Source: Xiphydria camelus (lineage: Eukaryota; Arthropoda; Insecta; Hymenoptera; Xiphydriidae). From it: a stretch of DNA of 64,000 bases. Position numbers and translations under genes: made by a program. Below are positions 29,401 to 38,175 of this stretch, one piece after another. The first letter of the stretch is position 1; every line of letters starts with the position of its first letter. Location: contig OY783192.1 in the NCBI GenBank assembly GCA_963678675.1, forward strand, positions 27,831,184 to 27,895,183, read 5' to 3'. The notes below the pieces were generated by a model. That model made no database searches and was not told the origin of the DNA. It was given only the letters and a program-made list of their open reading frames with translations.

Positions 29401-32400
29401 TATCCGCAGCATATTTCCTAATTAAGTATTATAGGTACCTACATCTTCTCCATCGTGTCGTATAATTTCCCGAAATACCACTTACTTGCTTTTTGTTATC
29501 TAAGTAAATATTAGAAAATAACTTGTAGTATTGTAAAAGCGTAAAGAATAAGTTTCATTGGCCATTTAACATTACATGGTCGAATTAACAGATCTAAACT
29601 ATAATTTTTTAATTCGAAATTGGATCATTTAATTATGTTAAGCATTTCGTTTAAATAATTGGATGTACACTAAAAAGATTTAGTTCAATGATTTGACAAA
29701 GCTATAATAGTTATATCATTTTTTTAGAGTAAGCGATTAGAAATCAGTTACCACATGTATTCCATGGTTACAAAGTAAATATAAATGTAACTCTAATTAT
29801 ATACTGAGGGTACCGAATCATTGATCCAATTACACTATCATTATATGTTTAATGTTTAAAAGGTCACAGTGACAAAACAAATATTTGATACTTCAATATA
29901 AGACTGTTATAAATCATTAAAATTGATACTCTCTCTACTTAAATTTTATTAGGAGATATAAACTATCATAAAAAATACCTATTTTAACGAATTTTGAAAG
30001 GGAAAAAGTTTAAATGAAATTAATGTCTTCTCATCGTGAACTTAGGATATACATATTTAACTATCACATTAGAATAGAAGAATGCAAAAATACCTACTCA
30101 AGCTGACCTTTGATTATCATGAACGTAAATGGAAAATAGAAGAGAATGAAGAGGTACCCTATTTTACCTTGATTTCCCTTATATGCAAAAGGATGAGCGT
30201 ATGTCCATTCATATAACGAAAAACAGAAGTAATCAATTGAAAGAAAAGGATCTTCAGTTTCAATAACAGTTTTTATATTTCATAATAATTTTATTATACT
30301 GATATAAAAATAATGTTCAGTGATATACATAAAATAAGAAAACTTAATGTCCAGTTAATCGAACTTGGGATTTCGTATAATATTGGCTCCTATATATATA
30401 GTCTTAATTGACCAACTCTATGGCGAAAAAAGACATTAATGTGGAAAACATGATGAAAATCAATTTATAACGCGCGTTAATCTATCTCAGCTTGGGGAAA
30501 GATTGGCTTTCGTAATGTGTCGAAAGTTTTGCAATTTATATAATGGCTATATAAGAGCGTGGCTATGGATATACCGCATATACACCAATCTCGAACTTTT
30601 TATCTCATTGGAACATGTGCAAATTAAGATGAGGATGCAGTATTATCATGTAGAGTGTTTAACAGCATTACATTCCTTTAATATCTATCCCATGAATGCG
30701 AATGCGGCTATACATGAATAGAAATACATATTACGTACATAAGCATTTAATCCCAGTGTATAAGAGATGCGGATTATACGAGAAATCTATTTCTATGAAA
30801 CTATTTGCGTTTCTTCGCAAAATACACACCGATTACTGCACTGCATTGAAAAGGTTTCTAATACGTATCACAGGGGATTATTAGATTTAGTATACTGATT
30901 AGAGAGATCACAATAAACGACGTTACATAAACTATTGGCAATGCAATGGTTCAAGCTTATCGTTTAATCTCGCCTTATTCCAATCATGATAAACTCATCT
31001 ACATACCAACATTATACCTCAATTGGTTCAGCATTTTCTTGGAGATTATGCATACAAAAATGTTACATACAAATATCAATTATTAAGAGTTCATAATTAA
31101 CGAGATAATCATAATTGAAGTCGTCAAATAGAAGTAGACTTCATCAATGGTATTTTCAATAGTTTAATTCAGTAGCAATAAGTCTTAAGTTATCTTCGTT
31201 GCCTCATTATATATTTAAATTAATTTATTTTAATTGTAATCTGATATTTGAATAGTGGGCTTCAATTAGACTGCATGGAAATGTTCAGTTGGTCCCTGGA
31301 AAAGCCTACTTCCAATGTTATAGTATTCAAGGGCCGTGAGAAATTAACATAGACTGTCTTTTTATATTCATTCTATTGTACATTCTTAGACTAGCTGATA
31401 CTTTTCCCTTTGAATAAATCGAGGAAATAAAGTACATTAAAAACCGTTAATTAGAAATATGAAAATAAAATGTTTAAAATAAATTACGGCAATATTTCTA
31501 ATTGTAGAGAAGAGAAGGCAATTGAAGAACGAGTGTACCTAATAACATTAAAATGAGTAGTAATGTTGAAGAGAAGAGCTGATAAATTACACGTCTTGTA
31601 GAAAAGAAAATAAATAGTTGAGCAGCGCTTCCAACTATGGTGGGCTGCGTTCCAAGATGGGAATTCATATCGATGATACCATAAAAAGTAGCTGCGCGAT
31701 AAACTACGAAAAATCTATCAGCTTTGAGAAATCGGATAGAGACATGTAAGAAATACTGCGTTCTCCAGAAATGATGTAGAAAAGGCATCAAAGAACATAG
31801 CCATTCTTGATAAAAAGTGCAGGGAAGAAAATCTATTTGAAAGATTCTATAGGAAGGACCTCAAAATATTCCTATACACAGAATTTCTGACCTAATTTCC
31901 ATGACTCATTTCTAAACTGTCTTTTATGTACTCTGTCCTACTTCTTGTTAACATCATAGAATAAATTTCTTCATTAGTGCTTGCCACTTAAATCAAATGC
32001 ATACCAGCATCTTATGGACACTCTTTGCTAAATTAATTTTAAAAATATGAGTAGAAGTTGTATCTGCGATAGAATCTAGACGAAAAGCTCTTACCAGAGA
32101 GAAAATTAAGAAATAAAATAAGGAATGATGATAGGATTGAATGAAAAAGATGGTTAAAAATATTCCAGACGATGCAATTCGACGAAGCATCGTGTTTCAA
32201 GATACATAGGAAAATATTTTTGATTCAGAAAAAGGGGTAATCGCTCTGTTGTTGATGACCATCGCATCGAGTTTTACAAATGAAAAGAAGGAGACATTGT
32301 AAATTTTGAGGACTATGATAAGCTCAGAAAATGACATTGAAATATCTTCGAAAGAGGCCTACAAACATTCCATAAACTTGTATTACTGGTAAAAACACAC

Positions 32401-33042
32401 TCCAGTGAACATTATTTCCTAACAATCATATAAAACAGCACATCTCCACAGAGAATATTTCGTAGCAAAACTCGCACCAAACAAAATTTCAAAACAATCC
32501 AACCCAAGCATCAGATCATAAGGAATGACAGGGAACTGTCTTTCTAATTGAGAAGAATACGAGTGTCCCAGCATTGACGATTGTTATGTCAAGGGTGGTA
32601 TCAATAGGAATGAACGATATTTCGAACTTTAAAGAAGGCTACGAAGAGTTCGCAAATAAACGTAGAACTGCCTTCGAAGAAGAGAGCTGCAAAAATGCCA
32701 TCAGCTCTGAAAATTCACAAAAACACACCCTGATGAGCATTCCCTTTGGAGTTACGCGAAGTCGATATACCATCCTATCCGTCATTTCGACGGAACCAAA
32801 AAAAAAATCCAGTAACAGAAACCTTAAAAGATTCTCGAAAATAACGCGGGGAAGGATTTCTGAGCATTCCCAGGAGCAATGAAAAAGACGATAAAGGGGG
32901 TGGAAAGGAGCAGTGACGAGGGGGAGGGATGCACACCGACCTCGTCCCATTTGACGAACTTCTCGCCGTTCTGAAGCTGCTGCGACACCTCGACGGGCTT
33001 CGTCTGGACGGCGTTCGCCGCGGAGGACTGGGTGCTCGCCAT
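5553..33042 (-). CDS. Plc21C: Phospholipase C-beta (Plc21C/PLCB1 type), 19 coding exons
   Basis: Hydrolyses PIP2 to IP3 and diacylglycerol at the plasma membrane downstream of Gq. Coding exons, 5' to 3' on the minus strand: 33042-32941, 26790-26644, 24359-24088, 23794-23710, 17859-17442, 15504-15384, 15273-15078, 14405-14051, 12375-12184, 11156-10947, 10229-9910, 9266-8946, 8428-8384, 8294-8093, 7654-7539, 7170-7064, 6440-6125, 6009-5818, 5675-5553. They sum to 3840 nt (1279 residues plus stop), with AG acceptors, GT donors and matching phase at every junction. Order: PH (about 15-150), EF hands, X, linker, Y, C2, then a long C-terminal coiled coil ending GNTY. Exon 1 begins MASTQSS and contains GEKFVKWDE, conserved in this branch; norpA/PLCB4 proteins begin differently, hence the Plc21C call. 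Length is near the fly protein's roughly 1300. The weakest junction is the exon 8 donor (GTCGGT), chosen because it alone keeps phase. Alternative first exons or splice forms are possible. Confidence 0.93.
11565..11705. repeat. Intronic ~140-bp hairpin
   Basis: Arms of about 60 bases pair imperfectly (AATTCTAAAGG...GCATTTAAACC). They lie in a phospholipase intron between exons 9 and 10. This looks like a decayed foldback MITE; no target-site duplication is clear. Confidence 0.6.
12848..13238. mobile_element. MITE with CAGGGTGTTCCAACTTGAG-type TIR
   Basis: The left end (GTTGTTCCAGGTTGAGCGGA) and right end (TCCGCTCAAGTTGGAACACC, then CTGTA) are inverted copies with ~100-bp arms. Terminal CAGGGTGTTCCAA-like sequence is typical of mariner-type elements in insects. 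No transposase is left. The element sits between coding exons 8 and 9 of Plc21C. Confidence 0.75.
13270..13520. repeat. Decayed repeat with GGTGGTAAAATAAGGG motif
   Basis: Two degenerate copies of a motif reading roughly CCTTAAGGTGGTAAAATAAGGGATG occur in this interval. A related motif recurs at about 15820 and 16680 in the TIR element there. It is probably a remnant of a transposable-element family; boundaries are unclear. Confidence 0.4.
13605..13714. repeat. Two-copy ~55-bp tandem repeat
   Basis: Two adjacent units each read GAAAGTCRTGGTCACCTATC, then CCATTGGTTARTTGATAAT and a GATATCGAT motif. They differ at only a few positions. The repeat is intronic and no function is apparent. Confidence 0.75.
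14051..14405 (-). other. Plc21C: PLC X/Y linker exon with His7 and acidic tract
   Basis: This 355-nt exon opens with the end of the X domain (conserved KIIIKNKKK). It then runs into seven consecutive histidines (residues 472-478), a lysine/glutamine-rich stretch and a long acidic, Asn/Gly/Pro-rich low-complexity tail. The next exon continues with an acidic Asp/Glu/Ser run. In the PLC-beta family the X/Y linker is acidic and autoinhibitory, so the charge fits. The poly-His run is an unusual local expansion. Confidence 0.85.
15078..17859 (-). other. Plc21C: PLC X-domain exons with catalytic residues
   Basis: Exons 5-7 of the phospholipase gene encode the end of the EF region and the X half of the TIM barrel. 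The two catalytic histidines are present: His336 in SSHNTYLTG, at the end of exon 5, and His381 in VIVHG, at the end of exon 6. The expected calcium ligands are also visible: Asn337, Glu366 and Asp368 (VELDFW), and Glu415 (SFENH). Two of the splice junctions interrupt glycine codons right beside catalytic residues. The enzyme should therefore be active. Confidence 0.92.
15719..16847. mobile_element. TIR element ~1.13 kb, CAGACTGGACC ends
   Basis: The left arm starts CAGACTGGACCAGAAATGCT and the right arm ends GCATTTTTGGTCCAGTCTG. The arms extend ~150 bp and share the poly-T/A and GGTGGTAAGT segments. No transposase is readable. It lies in the intron between Plc21C exons 5 and 6. Base composition is like the surroundings, so the insertion is old. 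Confidence 0.7.
18325..18580. repeat. Inverted-repeat element, AGCAAARCTAGGTTTTGCT arms
   Basis: Sequence around 18330 (AGCAAAGCTAGGTTTTGC) pairs with AAACCTAGTTTTGCT near 18560. Inside, GCAGCAAAAGATGTG pairs with ATCTTTTGCTGCC. This looks like a MITE-type foldback inside the large intron between exons 4 and 5. Confidence 0.6.
18899..19605. mobile_element. TIR-flanked ~700-bp repeat with internal hairpin
   Basis: The left end contains AAAGTAGTATGGTCATG and the right end TGACCATACTACTTTA, in inverted order. Both lie next to ATAATATTG/GATAATATTC. Between them at about 19320-19365 is a strong short hairpin (CACGATACACTCAAACG/CGTTTGAGTGTATCGTG). It is a non-coding element. Confidence 0.55.
20481..20656. 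mobile_element. 176-bp MITE with GGGCCATTCAGATGGA TIR
   Basis: The left terminus GGGCCATTCAGATGGAGTTT matches the reverse complement of the right terminus (AAATTCCATCTAAATAGCCC) over about 22 bases with few mismatches. TA lies on both sides, consistent with a Tc1/mariner-type target duplication. It is intronic. Confidence 0.7.
21385..21575 (+). pseudogene. Mariner-like transposase, N-terminal (DUF4817-like) fragment
   Basis: Plus-strand reading gives [20 protein letters not shown] and onward through [11 protein letters not shown] to NFREAGSIY. This is the helix-turn-helix module seen at the start of many insect mariner-type transposases (Pfam DUF4817). No start codon is preserved and the frame breaks soon afterwards. 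The corresponding catalytic end lies at 22593-22945 on the same strand. Confidence 0.75.
21725..22572. mobile_element. 848-bp TTAA-flanked insertion inside the mariner-like element
   Basis: TTAA stands at 21721-21724 and again at 22573-22576. The inserted ends are CTGCCATG and TGGCAG, a short 6-bp inverted terminus. Transposase sequence stops before it and resumes after it. TTAA duplication is the hallmark of piggyBac-type transposases. The interior is non-coding and includes a GC-rich imperfect hairpin (22290-22365, arms around ACCAATCAGGA/TCCTGATTGGT). Confidence 0.65.
22593..22945 (+). pseudogene. Mariner-like transposase, C-terminal catalytic fragment
   Basis: The frame reads [15 protein letters not shown], carrying the second catalytic Asp region, then [20 protein letters not shown], carrying the third catalytic Asp. 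It runs to a stop after ADILYKTT. This is the usual end of insect mariner-type transposases. The first catalytic Asp region is absent, so the enzyme is dead. Confidence 0.85.
24988..25218. mobile_element. 231-bp palindromic MITE, GTACACCTG ends
   Basis: The left arm begins GTACACCTGCGGCCAATGAT and the right arm ends ATTGACAACAGGTGTAC; GATTCTGATCGACC follows inward in both. The inverted arms extend ~90 bp around a short loop. It lies in the Plc21C intron between coding exons 2 and 3, with no coding capacity. Confidence 0.8.
26931..28166 (-). mobile_element. 1236-bp TIR element with GGGCAGAAAC subterminal repeats
   Basis: The termini are CCCTGCTAAAAATTTAGGCA and its inverse TGCCTAAATTTTTAGCAGGG, flanked by TA. 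The intact arm of the surrounding element shows the unoccupied target as AGTTAAAGTAAATATCTG, so the TA duplication is confirmed within the window. Both ends carry many dispersed copies of a CGGGCAGAAACGGGCAG-like motif. Such subterminal repeats are typical of CACTA/KDZ-type transposons. It carries one minus-strand frame (27393-27860). Confidence 0.8.
27393..27860 (-). CDS. 155-aa ORF inside the TIR element, function unknown
   Basis: This is the only sizeable frame in its host element. It starts [13 protein letters not shown], with a hydrophobic N-terminal stretch. It continues with a region ([20 protein letters not shown] through HEIQ at the C-terminus) that looks like the C-terminal tail seen in Tnp2-like transposase polyproteins of insects. 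That resemblance is an impression, not a domain assignment. It may be the last part of a transposase whose catalytic portion was deleted, rather than a stand-alone gene. Confidence 0.35.
   Translation of the reverse strand: MKFYKMYNFSKYFICLIMLSYIHYKTYNKVSTYTLITMCIIEYSRMIHNSIPYSIDSYTRATKRNDSIVIYKFADHSFGNLYKIVVFNDSCQLFVKKINVEPFQYCNIIFENLMLANKTNEIKLISLGEIKTTCIVMETRAKNFLTVPIATHEIQ
28671..28863. mobile_element. 193-bp MITE, CGGGGTCTTTG ends
   Basis: CGGGGTCTTTGATTCTGATA at the left is mirrored by TATCAGACGCAAAGACCCCG at the right, and TA flanks both ends. The GAGTGCGAGTGAGAAC / GTTCTCACTCGCACTC arms continue the pairing. It is non-coding and lies in Plc21C intron 1. Confidence 0.85.
28870..32900. 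other. Plc21C: Remainder of Plc21C intron 1
   Basis: This AT-rich intron DNA shows no coding exon with conserved protein content on either strand and no striking repeat. Exons 1 and 2 of the phospholipase gene join in phase across it, so no coding exon is missing here. Regulatory sites may be present but cannot be picked out by eye. Confidence 0.5.
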
Positions 33043-33850
33043 GGCCGATGATCTCGCTGTTTATCCTCTCCACGGTTTCACGTCGCGCAAATTAAAGCCC
33101 GTCGCACTAAAATAAACACCGTCTCGAGGAAGGGGTCCGTGGGGCTAGAGGAGGTGACAAGGAGAGTTTGACAGGCAGAACAGGGGAGAATTAAGGATGA
33201 CCGTGCGAGAGGCGCGAAAGAACGCGCCCTTCCGTCCAGGATGGACGGATCGCCCCTTCAAAGCGTCGACGACGATGATTCCTCGTTCATCGGATCAGAC
33301 GCGCGCAACGGTGCGACGACGTAACGGCACGGCGAGCCTACCGATCGCGACGAACCCGGGGGGTCGCGCGGATGTCGTGTCCTGCCGACGGAATCGTCGG
33401 CCGAGCGACGACGGCCAACGTCAACGAACGATCGAAAGCTGACGCGGACCCGAATGCAATCTGGGATAACGTCGACGACACATCCTGCTCCGGCCAGCCG
33501 ACGGAATAATAAACTCTTTCAGCGAGGACTCACGAATGTATATACCGCGCCTCCCGCCTACCGAGGACCAGCTACTCTCCCCGCCTACTAATACAGAGCA
33601 GACGATGCAATTCGGCACTAGCGTCGAAAGCACTCGCGCACTCGCTCGGGCCAGGCGGGCATCCACTTTTGGCAGCGGTGTTTCCGGCTGCCGACGACAG
33701 GCGGCGCGCGATGCCGCAGCGCGTGCTCCGGGGGTCTTTCAAATTGATTTTGCAGAACAGCGCGGGTTTCGAATGATACAACGATCGCGAATCACGCCGA
33801 TACGAGGTGTTATCGATCGATTACTGTATAAAAGATGTTAATGCTACTGC
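33043..33850 (-). promoter_or_regulatory. Plc21C: Plc21C 5' UTR and likely promoter, CpG-rich
   Basis: Immediately upstream of the ATG at 33042 the sequence turns distinctly GC- and CpG-rich compared with the AT-rich neighbourhood, with many CG dinucleotides from about 33050 to 33790. Several open frames appear here because stops are rare in GC-rich DNA, but none has recognisable protein content. An unmethylated promoter island plus 5' UTR is the simplest reading. A 5' non-coding exon could also lie in it. Confidence 0.55.
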
Positions 33851-34611
33851 TTGAAATAGCGCTGACTTGGAACGCTAAGAAATTAGTTCTAAACTTTACA
33901 TTAGATGCAAGAAATACGCATCACCTGATGTATCATGTGGTGCACTTGTAAAATCATTAGAATGTCTTAGAGGTAAACCTCGGAATATTTTGTTTGGGAA
34001 TTTGTGCAGTATGTGAAGTGAAGAAAGATTAATAAATTCTCATACGAAGAGAACGATTAGCTTGCTACAGATATATATAGCGATAACTAAGCAACACTTT
34101 ATTGAATTCCTATAGAAATGTTCAGGCATTAATTGGATTGACTTGTTGCTTCATAGAAAGGGAATGAGAACGCACTTGAATTTTAAAACACACCTATGTT
34201 TAAACACTACTTTTTTCGTGAAAAATTGGCGGAACCATAAAAATATGAATACGAGCGAAAGGTAGGGTGAAAGCTACTCTTATAATCTGTACAGTTCTTT
34301 AATTAATACAAGTTAAAATAAAGAAACAGCGGCAATTTTGCTGCATCCTTAAAAAACTTTAATATCATTACCATCACTGAGTCGTCAATTAACTCCATCA
34401 TTACGACTAGAAACTTAAATTTGTTCAAATATTTTGACTGATGTAGGTTCTAAAATTTGAGGAAGCGCACCAAGGTACGCGGCAATGCATACGACGAAAA
34501 CTAGCGTTTAATATAAATAGTAGTGTTAAATAAATTAATTAACGCGCAGACTCGTATGAAACGACAAATCTGCGTTGAAAAAACGGCATACGATCAAATT
34601 GCCCTTATTAT
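33851..34611. other. Intergenic spacer between CNIH4-like gene and Plc21C
   Basis: AT-rich, no coding or repeat feature recognised. It should contain the 3' UTR of the cornichon gene next to 34611. Confidence 0.5.
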
Positions 34612-35722
34612 CTAAAATTCGACGACTTCGTCGTGGTCTCTGTGCACCGGATCCCCCTTCAGTAACGCAATTATCATGCTGCAAAATAGAAAGAACAAAT
34701 ACGTGAATACTCGCTGGTATCGATTCGTTGCGCTTCGTTGTTTAGAAATCATTTGAAATCCAAGCAAACCGAGTCTGTTGCAACTAAAGGCTTCGGACTC
34801 AATTCGCCCGACCTCTGCTTTTGCGCACCAGTATAGATAAATGAAGAAAAAGATGAGGTAATATCCTAAATAGATCATGCAATCACGAATGTGCCTCTTC
34901 AATTGGCCGCGATTGTGGATCTCCGTGGGATCGTAGATGCCCATGTTACCGTTGGGCACTGTGAAGTACTCGTAGCACAACCACAGCGTCATCGGTAAGT
35001 TCACTAGAGTCAATATCCATTGCCCATGGATAAGTAGCAGAAAAACCAGCATTCCGTGGGCTATCATCTTTGGTACGATCCACTGTAAGGATATCAAATT
35101 GGCGCTATTCAAAATCAATACCATTGTGATGGAATTTTATGACACAAAGATCGTTTTATAGATACGAGGATAATTACCTTATTCAATTTGGTGCAACATT
35201 GTTGTGCGTTTAGGTAATCGCATTCCAGATCCGATAAGGTTATCACCTTTTAGATTGATTGTTAAGGGAATGCAAAATATGTGACTATACGATACTATTG
35301 AGAACCAGTGATATTAAATACAATTATTTATAACTAATAAATATATTTAACTGCGCAGTACTCTTTCATGGAAAATCTGAGCGGTATTTTTTCCACTTCG
35401 TTACTTTCCTATGGACAATATTACTCAACTTATTTGCAGTCAACCAAAGTGAAGAGAATTTTGACTACTTTTACAGCGCCAAAGAATTTTGAGCGATGAA
35501 AAAGCAGAAAATTTTGAATAAAAACAGAATGAAAAACTCTCTATTCCTAGGAAACGATTCTCTTGATCGTTATTGTTAATTACACGGTAACTCCAATTTA
35601 ATATATTGTTCCATTCGGCAATTTCTACGCGATACAATAAAGGATACAAAGTATAACAGAAGAAAGAGTTCGGCGCCGGTATCGAGTAGCGCAAATGCAA
35701 ATAACAATGGTTCAGAAATCAT
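34612..35722 (-). CDS. CNIH4: Cornichon family member 4-like ER export cargo receptor, 4 exons
   Basis: Coding exons on the minus strand: 35722-35648, 35246-35178, 35082-34829, 34678-34612. The total is 465 nt, or 154 residues, with phase kept at each junction. The start at 35722 ([20 protein letters not shown]) opens the first membrane span. Exon 2 holds the conserved [10 protein letters not shown] segment. Exon 3 carries two more hydrophobic spans and [20 protein letters not shown], a signature that separates CNIH4-type proteins from CNIH1-3 cornichons, which mediate EGF-like ligand or AMPA-receptor export. CNIH4 proteins sit in the ER/ERGIC and help recruit cargo, notably GPCRs, to COPII vesicles. 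The C-terminal tail ([15 protein letters not shown]) is longer and more acidic than in the human protein as I recall it. The gene lies head-to-tail behind Plc21C's 5' end but is transcribed separately. Confidence 0.9.
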
Positions 35723-36288
35723 GGTCGTCGTTTGATTCGATATTAACGTAAGTGCGTTATAAATAACATTAATTTTATTGCAAAGTTACTCATTAGATTT
35801 TTGTATGCACGATAAATTCACACGAAAGGAACTTCGATTAATCGCGGCTGTAAAAAATCACGCCTTTAAAAACGAATCATACGCTTTGGTTTATTGGTTA
35901 TAAACGGGGCCTCGATTGCCGATGGACATGGTACACTATCTTATATCGACAAACGCACTGGAACCGATTAATAAAACCCGAAATTGGAATTATCTCCTTC
36001 GCACCGCATCGCGCTGCTTCACCGAATAAAAGTCAACAATCGACACTAGCCAAAAAACAAAACCATTCTATCGTCTGAACTCGCGTTTTGTCATAATCGA
36101 TCGATTCGATATGGCGTCGACTTTCGATTCTATTCAAACTTCATGCTGAAAATTCAATTACCAAAAAACTGAAGACATTTGAAAGCGTCTTTCAAGACAT
36201 CTTTTACGCCGCTTTTTTAATTATTTTTAACAATACGAAACATCTTTGAAGAAAAAAAAGTTTAAGGGGATCACGAGTTTTACTAACA
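35723..36288. other. CNIH4 5' UTR and upstream spacer
   Basis: AT-rich, no coding feature. It contains the likely promoter of the CNIH4-like gene, but no individual element can be named with confidence. Confidence 0.45.
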
Positions 36289-36291
36289 TTA

Positions 36292-37234
36292 AGATCGGGA
36301 CATACATTACCGGGCTGTGCCAGGACCGAAGCACGGTCGAGTATCGTCCGTCGTCCGGCGGACGATCTGTCCAATAGAATCAAATGCTTTTGTTCTCACT
36401 TTACCGGGCCGTGACCGGGCGTCGCTAACGGACCGTCACCGGGCCGGGCCAGTTAGGCCCGCCGCATATTGAACCCAGCCCACGCACGGCACACGTACAG
36501 CGCACACCCAACCCATCTCGTCCACGTCCACGTTTTTAGGAGTGGCGCATATTGGACCCAGCTCTCCAATATGCACCACTCCGTTTGAAATCATGTCTTA
36601 GGCCCGCCGCATATTGAGCCCAGCCCACGCACGGCACACATAGGCCCGCCGCATATGAGCCCAGCCCACGCACGGCACACGTACAGCGCACACCCAACCC
36701 ATCTCGTCCACGTCCACGTTTTTATTCCCTTACCGCATATTGAACCCAGTACTGGCCCACACTAGCAGCTCGCAGCATGGCATCCCTCTTAAAACAAGCT
36801 CACGCTGCCCACGATCCAGGGAATCTGTGCGGTGAATACAAACCTCTCCACGCGTGGCTGACGACAGCCTGGGCTAGCTCTGAGCTGGGTCCAATATGCG
36901 CCACTCCATTTGAAATCATGTCTTACAAAGTAACCCACGCGTGTGCTGTACGTGTGCCGTGCGTGGGCTGGGCTCAATATGCGGCGGGCCTTAGTTCAGT
37001 TTTACTTTTTCACGGTGACGGTCCGGCCGCGCTTCTCGTGTTTCCGTAATTTACGTGTTTTGGTGCAATCAACCTAGCAGTTTCCAAGACAACTGACATT
37101 TCTTCCTCTTCGGCCGTGTTCGACCCTGGCACGGCCCAGTAATGTATGTCTCACCCTTTAACGTGCCGTGCCAGGGCCGAATGTGACGGCCGTGTCCCGG
37201 CCCTGGCACGGCCCGGTAATGTGTGTCCCGACCT
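36292..37234. mobile_element. 943-bp GC-rich TIR element, TTA target duplication
   Basis: The left end AGATCGGGACATACATTACC matches the inverse of the right end GGTAATGTGTGTCCCGACCT; pairing continues through CGGGC...GTGCCAGG. TTA flanks both sides (36289-36291, 37235-37237). This 3-bp TWA target fits PIF/Harbinger. The interior is much more GC-rich than the surroundings. It repeats a GGCCCGCCGCATATTGA / CCCAGCCCACGCACGGCACA unit at about 36450, 36600 and 36643, with an inverted copy near 36950. A second TIR-like end lies just inside the right terminus at ~37110-37160. Confidence 0.82.
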
Positions 37235-37527
37235 TTATGCGTAGCTATTCTGACGACATTCACCATTCAGAGTCCAAATAACATACGATATCTCATAGAT
37301 GTCTGATAACGTCTTGTGGGTGTTTCGAAGTCCAAAAAATATCTATTCTATTTTTCAATGGATATCGGAACGTCTAAAAGACATTCTTTAGATAACAATA
37401 GGACATCCTCGTCCTGATAGATAAGAATGGAGATTATTAAGATTTTATCTCAGGGAATATATTACAAATTTCATATATAAACTACGTAAGATACAGTATA
37501 ATTTATTATATACCATAATACATTATT

Positions 37528-37880
37528 CCCAGATAGAAAAGACGTGCTTCGACAAGGTCTGCATCAACTTTGGCGGTATATTGGGGCCTTGGCGGCACTG
37601 CACTATTCCTGTGGCACACTTTTCCACATTATTACGGTAATATAGGTGCACAGCGTTCCGGTAATATACCGTCTTCCTGTACTGACAGTGTACTGGCAGG
37701 TACATGCATTTTGCCTCCAATATATATATGCCGGAATTTAAAATCTCTAGAATTGCGGTACAATGCCACGGTAGGAATATCAGGTTCTACCGACACGACC
37801 TGCTTCGACAAGGTCTGCATCAACTTTGGCGGTATATTGGCGGCACTGCACTAATCCTGTGGCAGACTTTTCTATCTGGG
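37528..37880. mobile_element. 353-bp element with CCCAGATAGAAAAG TIR and 5-bp TSD
   Basis: It begins CCCAGATAGAAAAG and ends CTTTTCTATCTGGG. TTATT precedes (37523-37527) and follows (37881-37885), a 5-bp target duplication. Inside, an ~80-bp block (TGCTTCGACAAGGTCTGCAT ... CACTGCACTA) occurs twice in direct orientation, at 37547-37620 and 37799-37868. The right copy lacks ~10 bp. No ORF belongs to a known transposase. Confidence 0.8.
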
Positions 37881-38175
37881 TTATTATCGAATAAGTATAT
37901 AAAATTTTATAACGACTTAAAAAAAATACTTGGAAATGGGATTCCAAAATGAATTAATATAATAGTATATCATAACAATAACGTAACAGTTAACAATAAC
38001 AATAGATACGTTGCAGAGATAACTATGCGCCAATCGAGAGACTCAATAAAGTCTCGCATTGAGAACTAGAGCTAATCCTACAATCAAGAAATCTGCTTTA
38101 CTCCCGTGTATATTCTAGGACTTCTGGTATACTCTTGACATATATTCTGCAAGAATACCGTGTAGCCTAGAATAT

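Noticed and set aside
33197..33841. Several 70-100 codon frames on both strands upstream of Plc21C
   Set aside because: They sit in CpG-rich promoter/5' UTR DNA, are Arg/Ser/Pro-rich in every frame, and show no conserved protein pattern.
36777..37049. 90-codon open frame on the plus strand with an opposing minus frame
   Set aside because: It lies wholly inside the GC-rich Harbinger-like element and reads its repeats; stops are rare there because of base composition.
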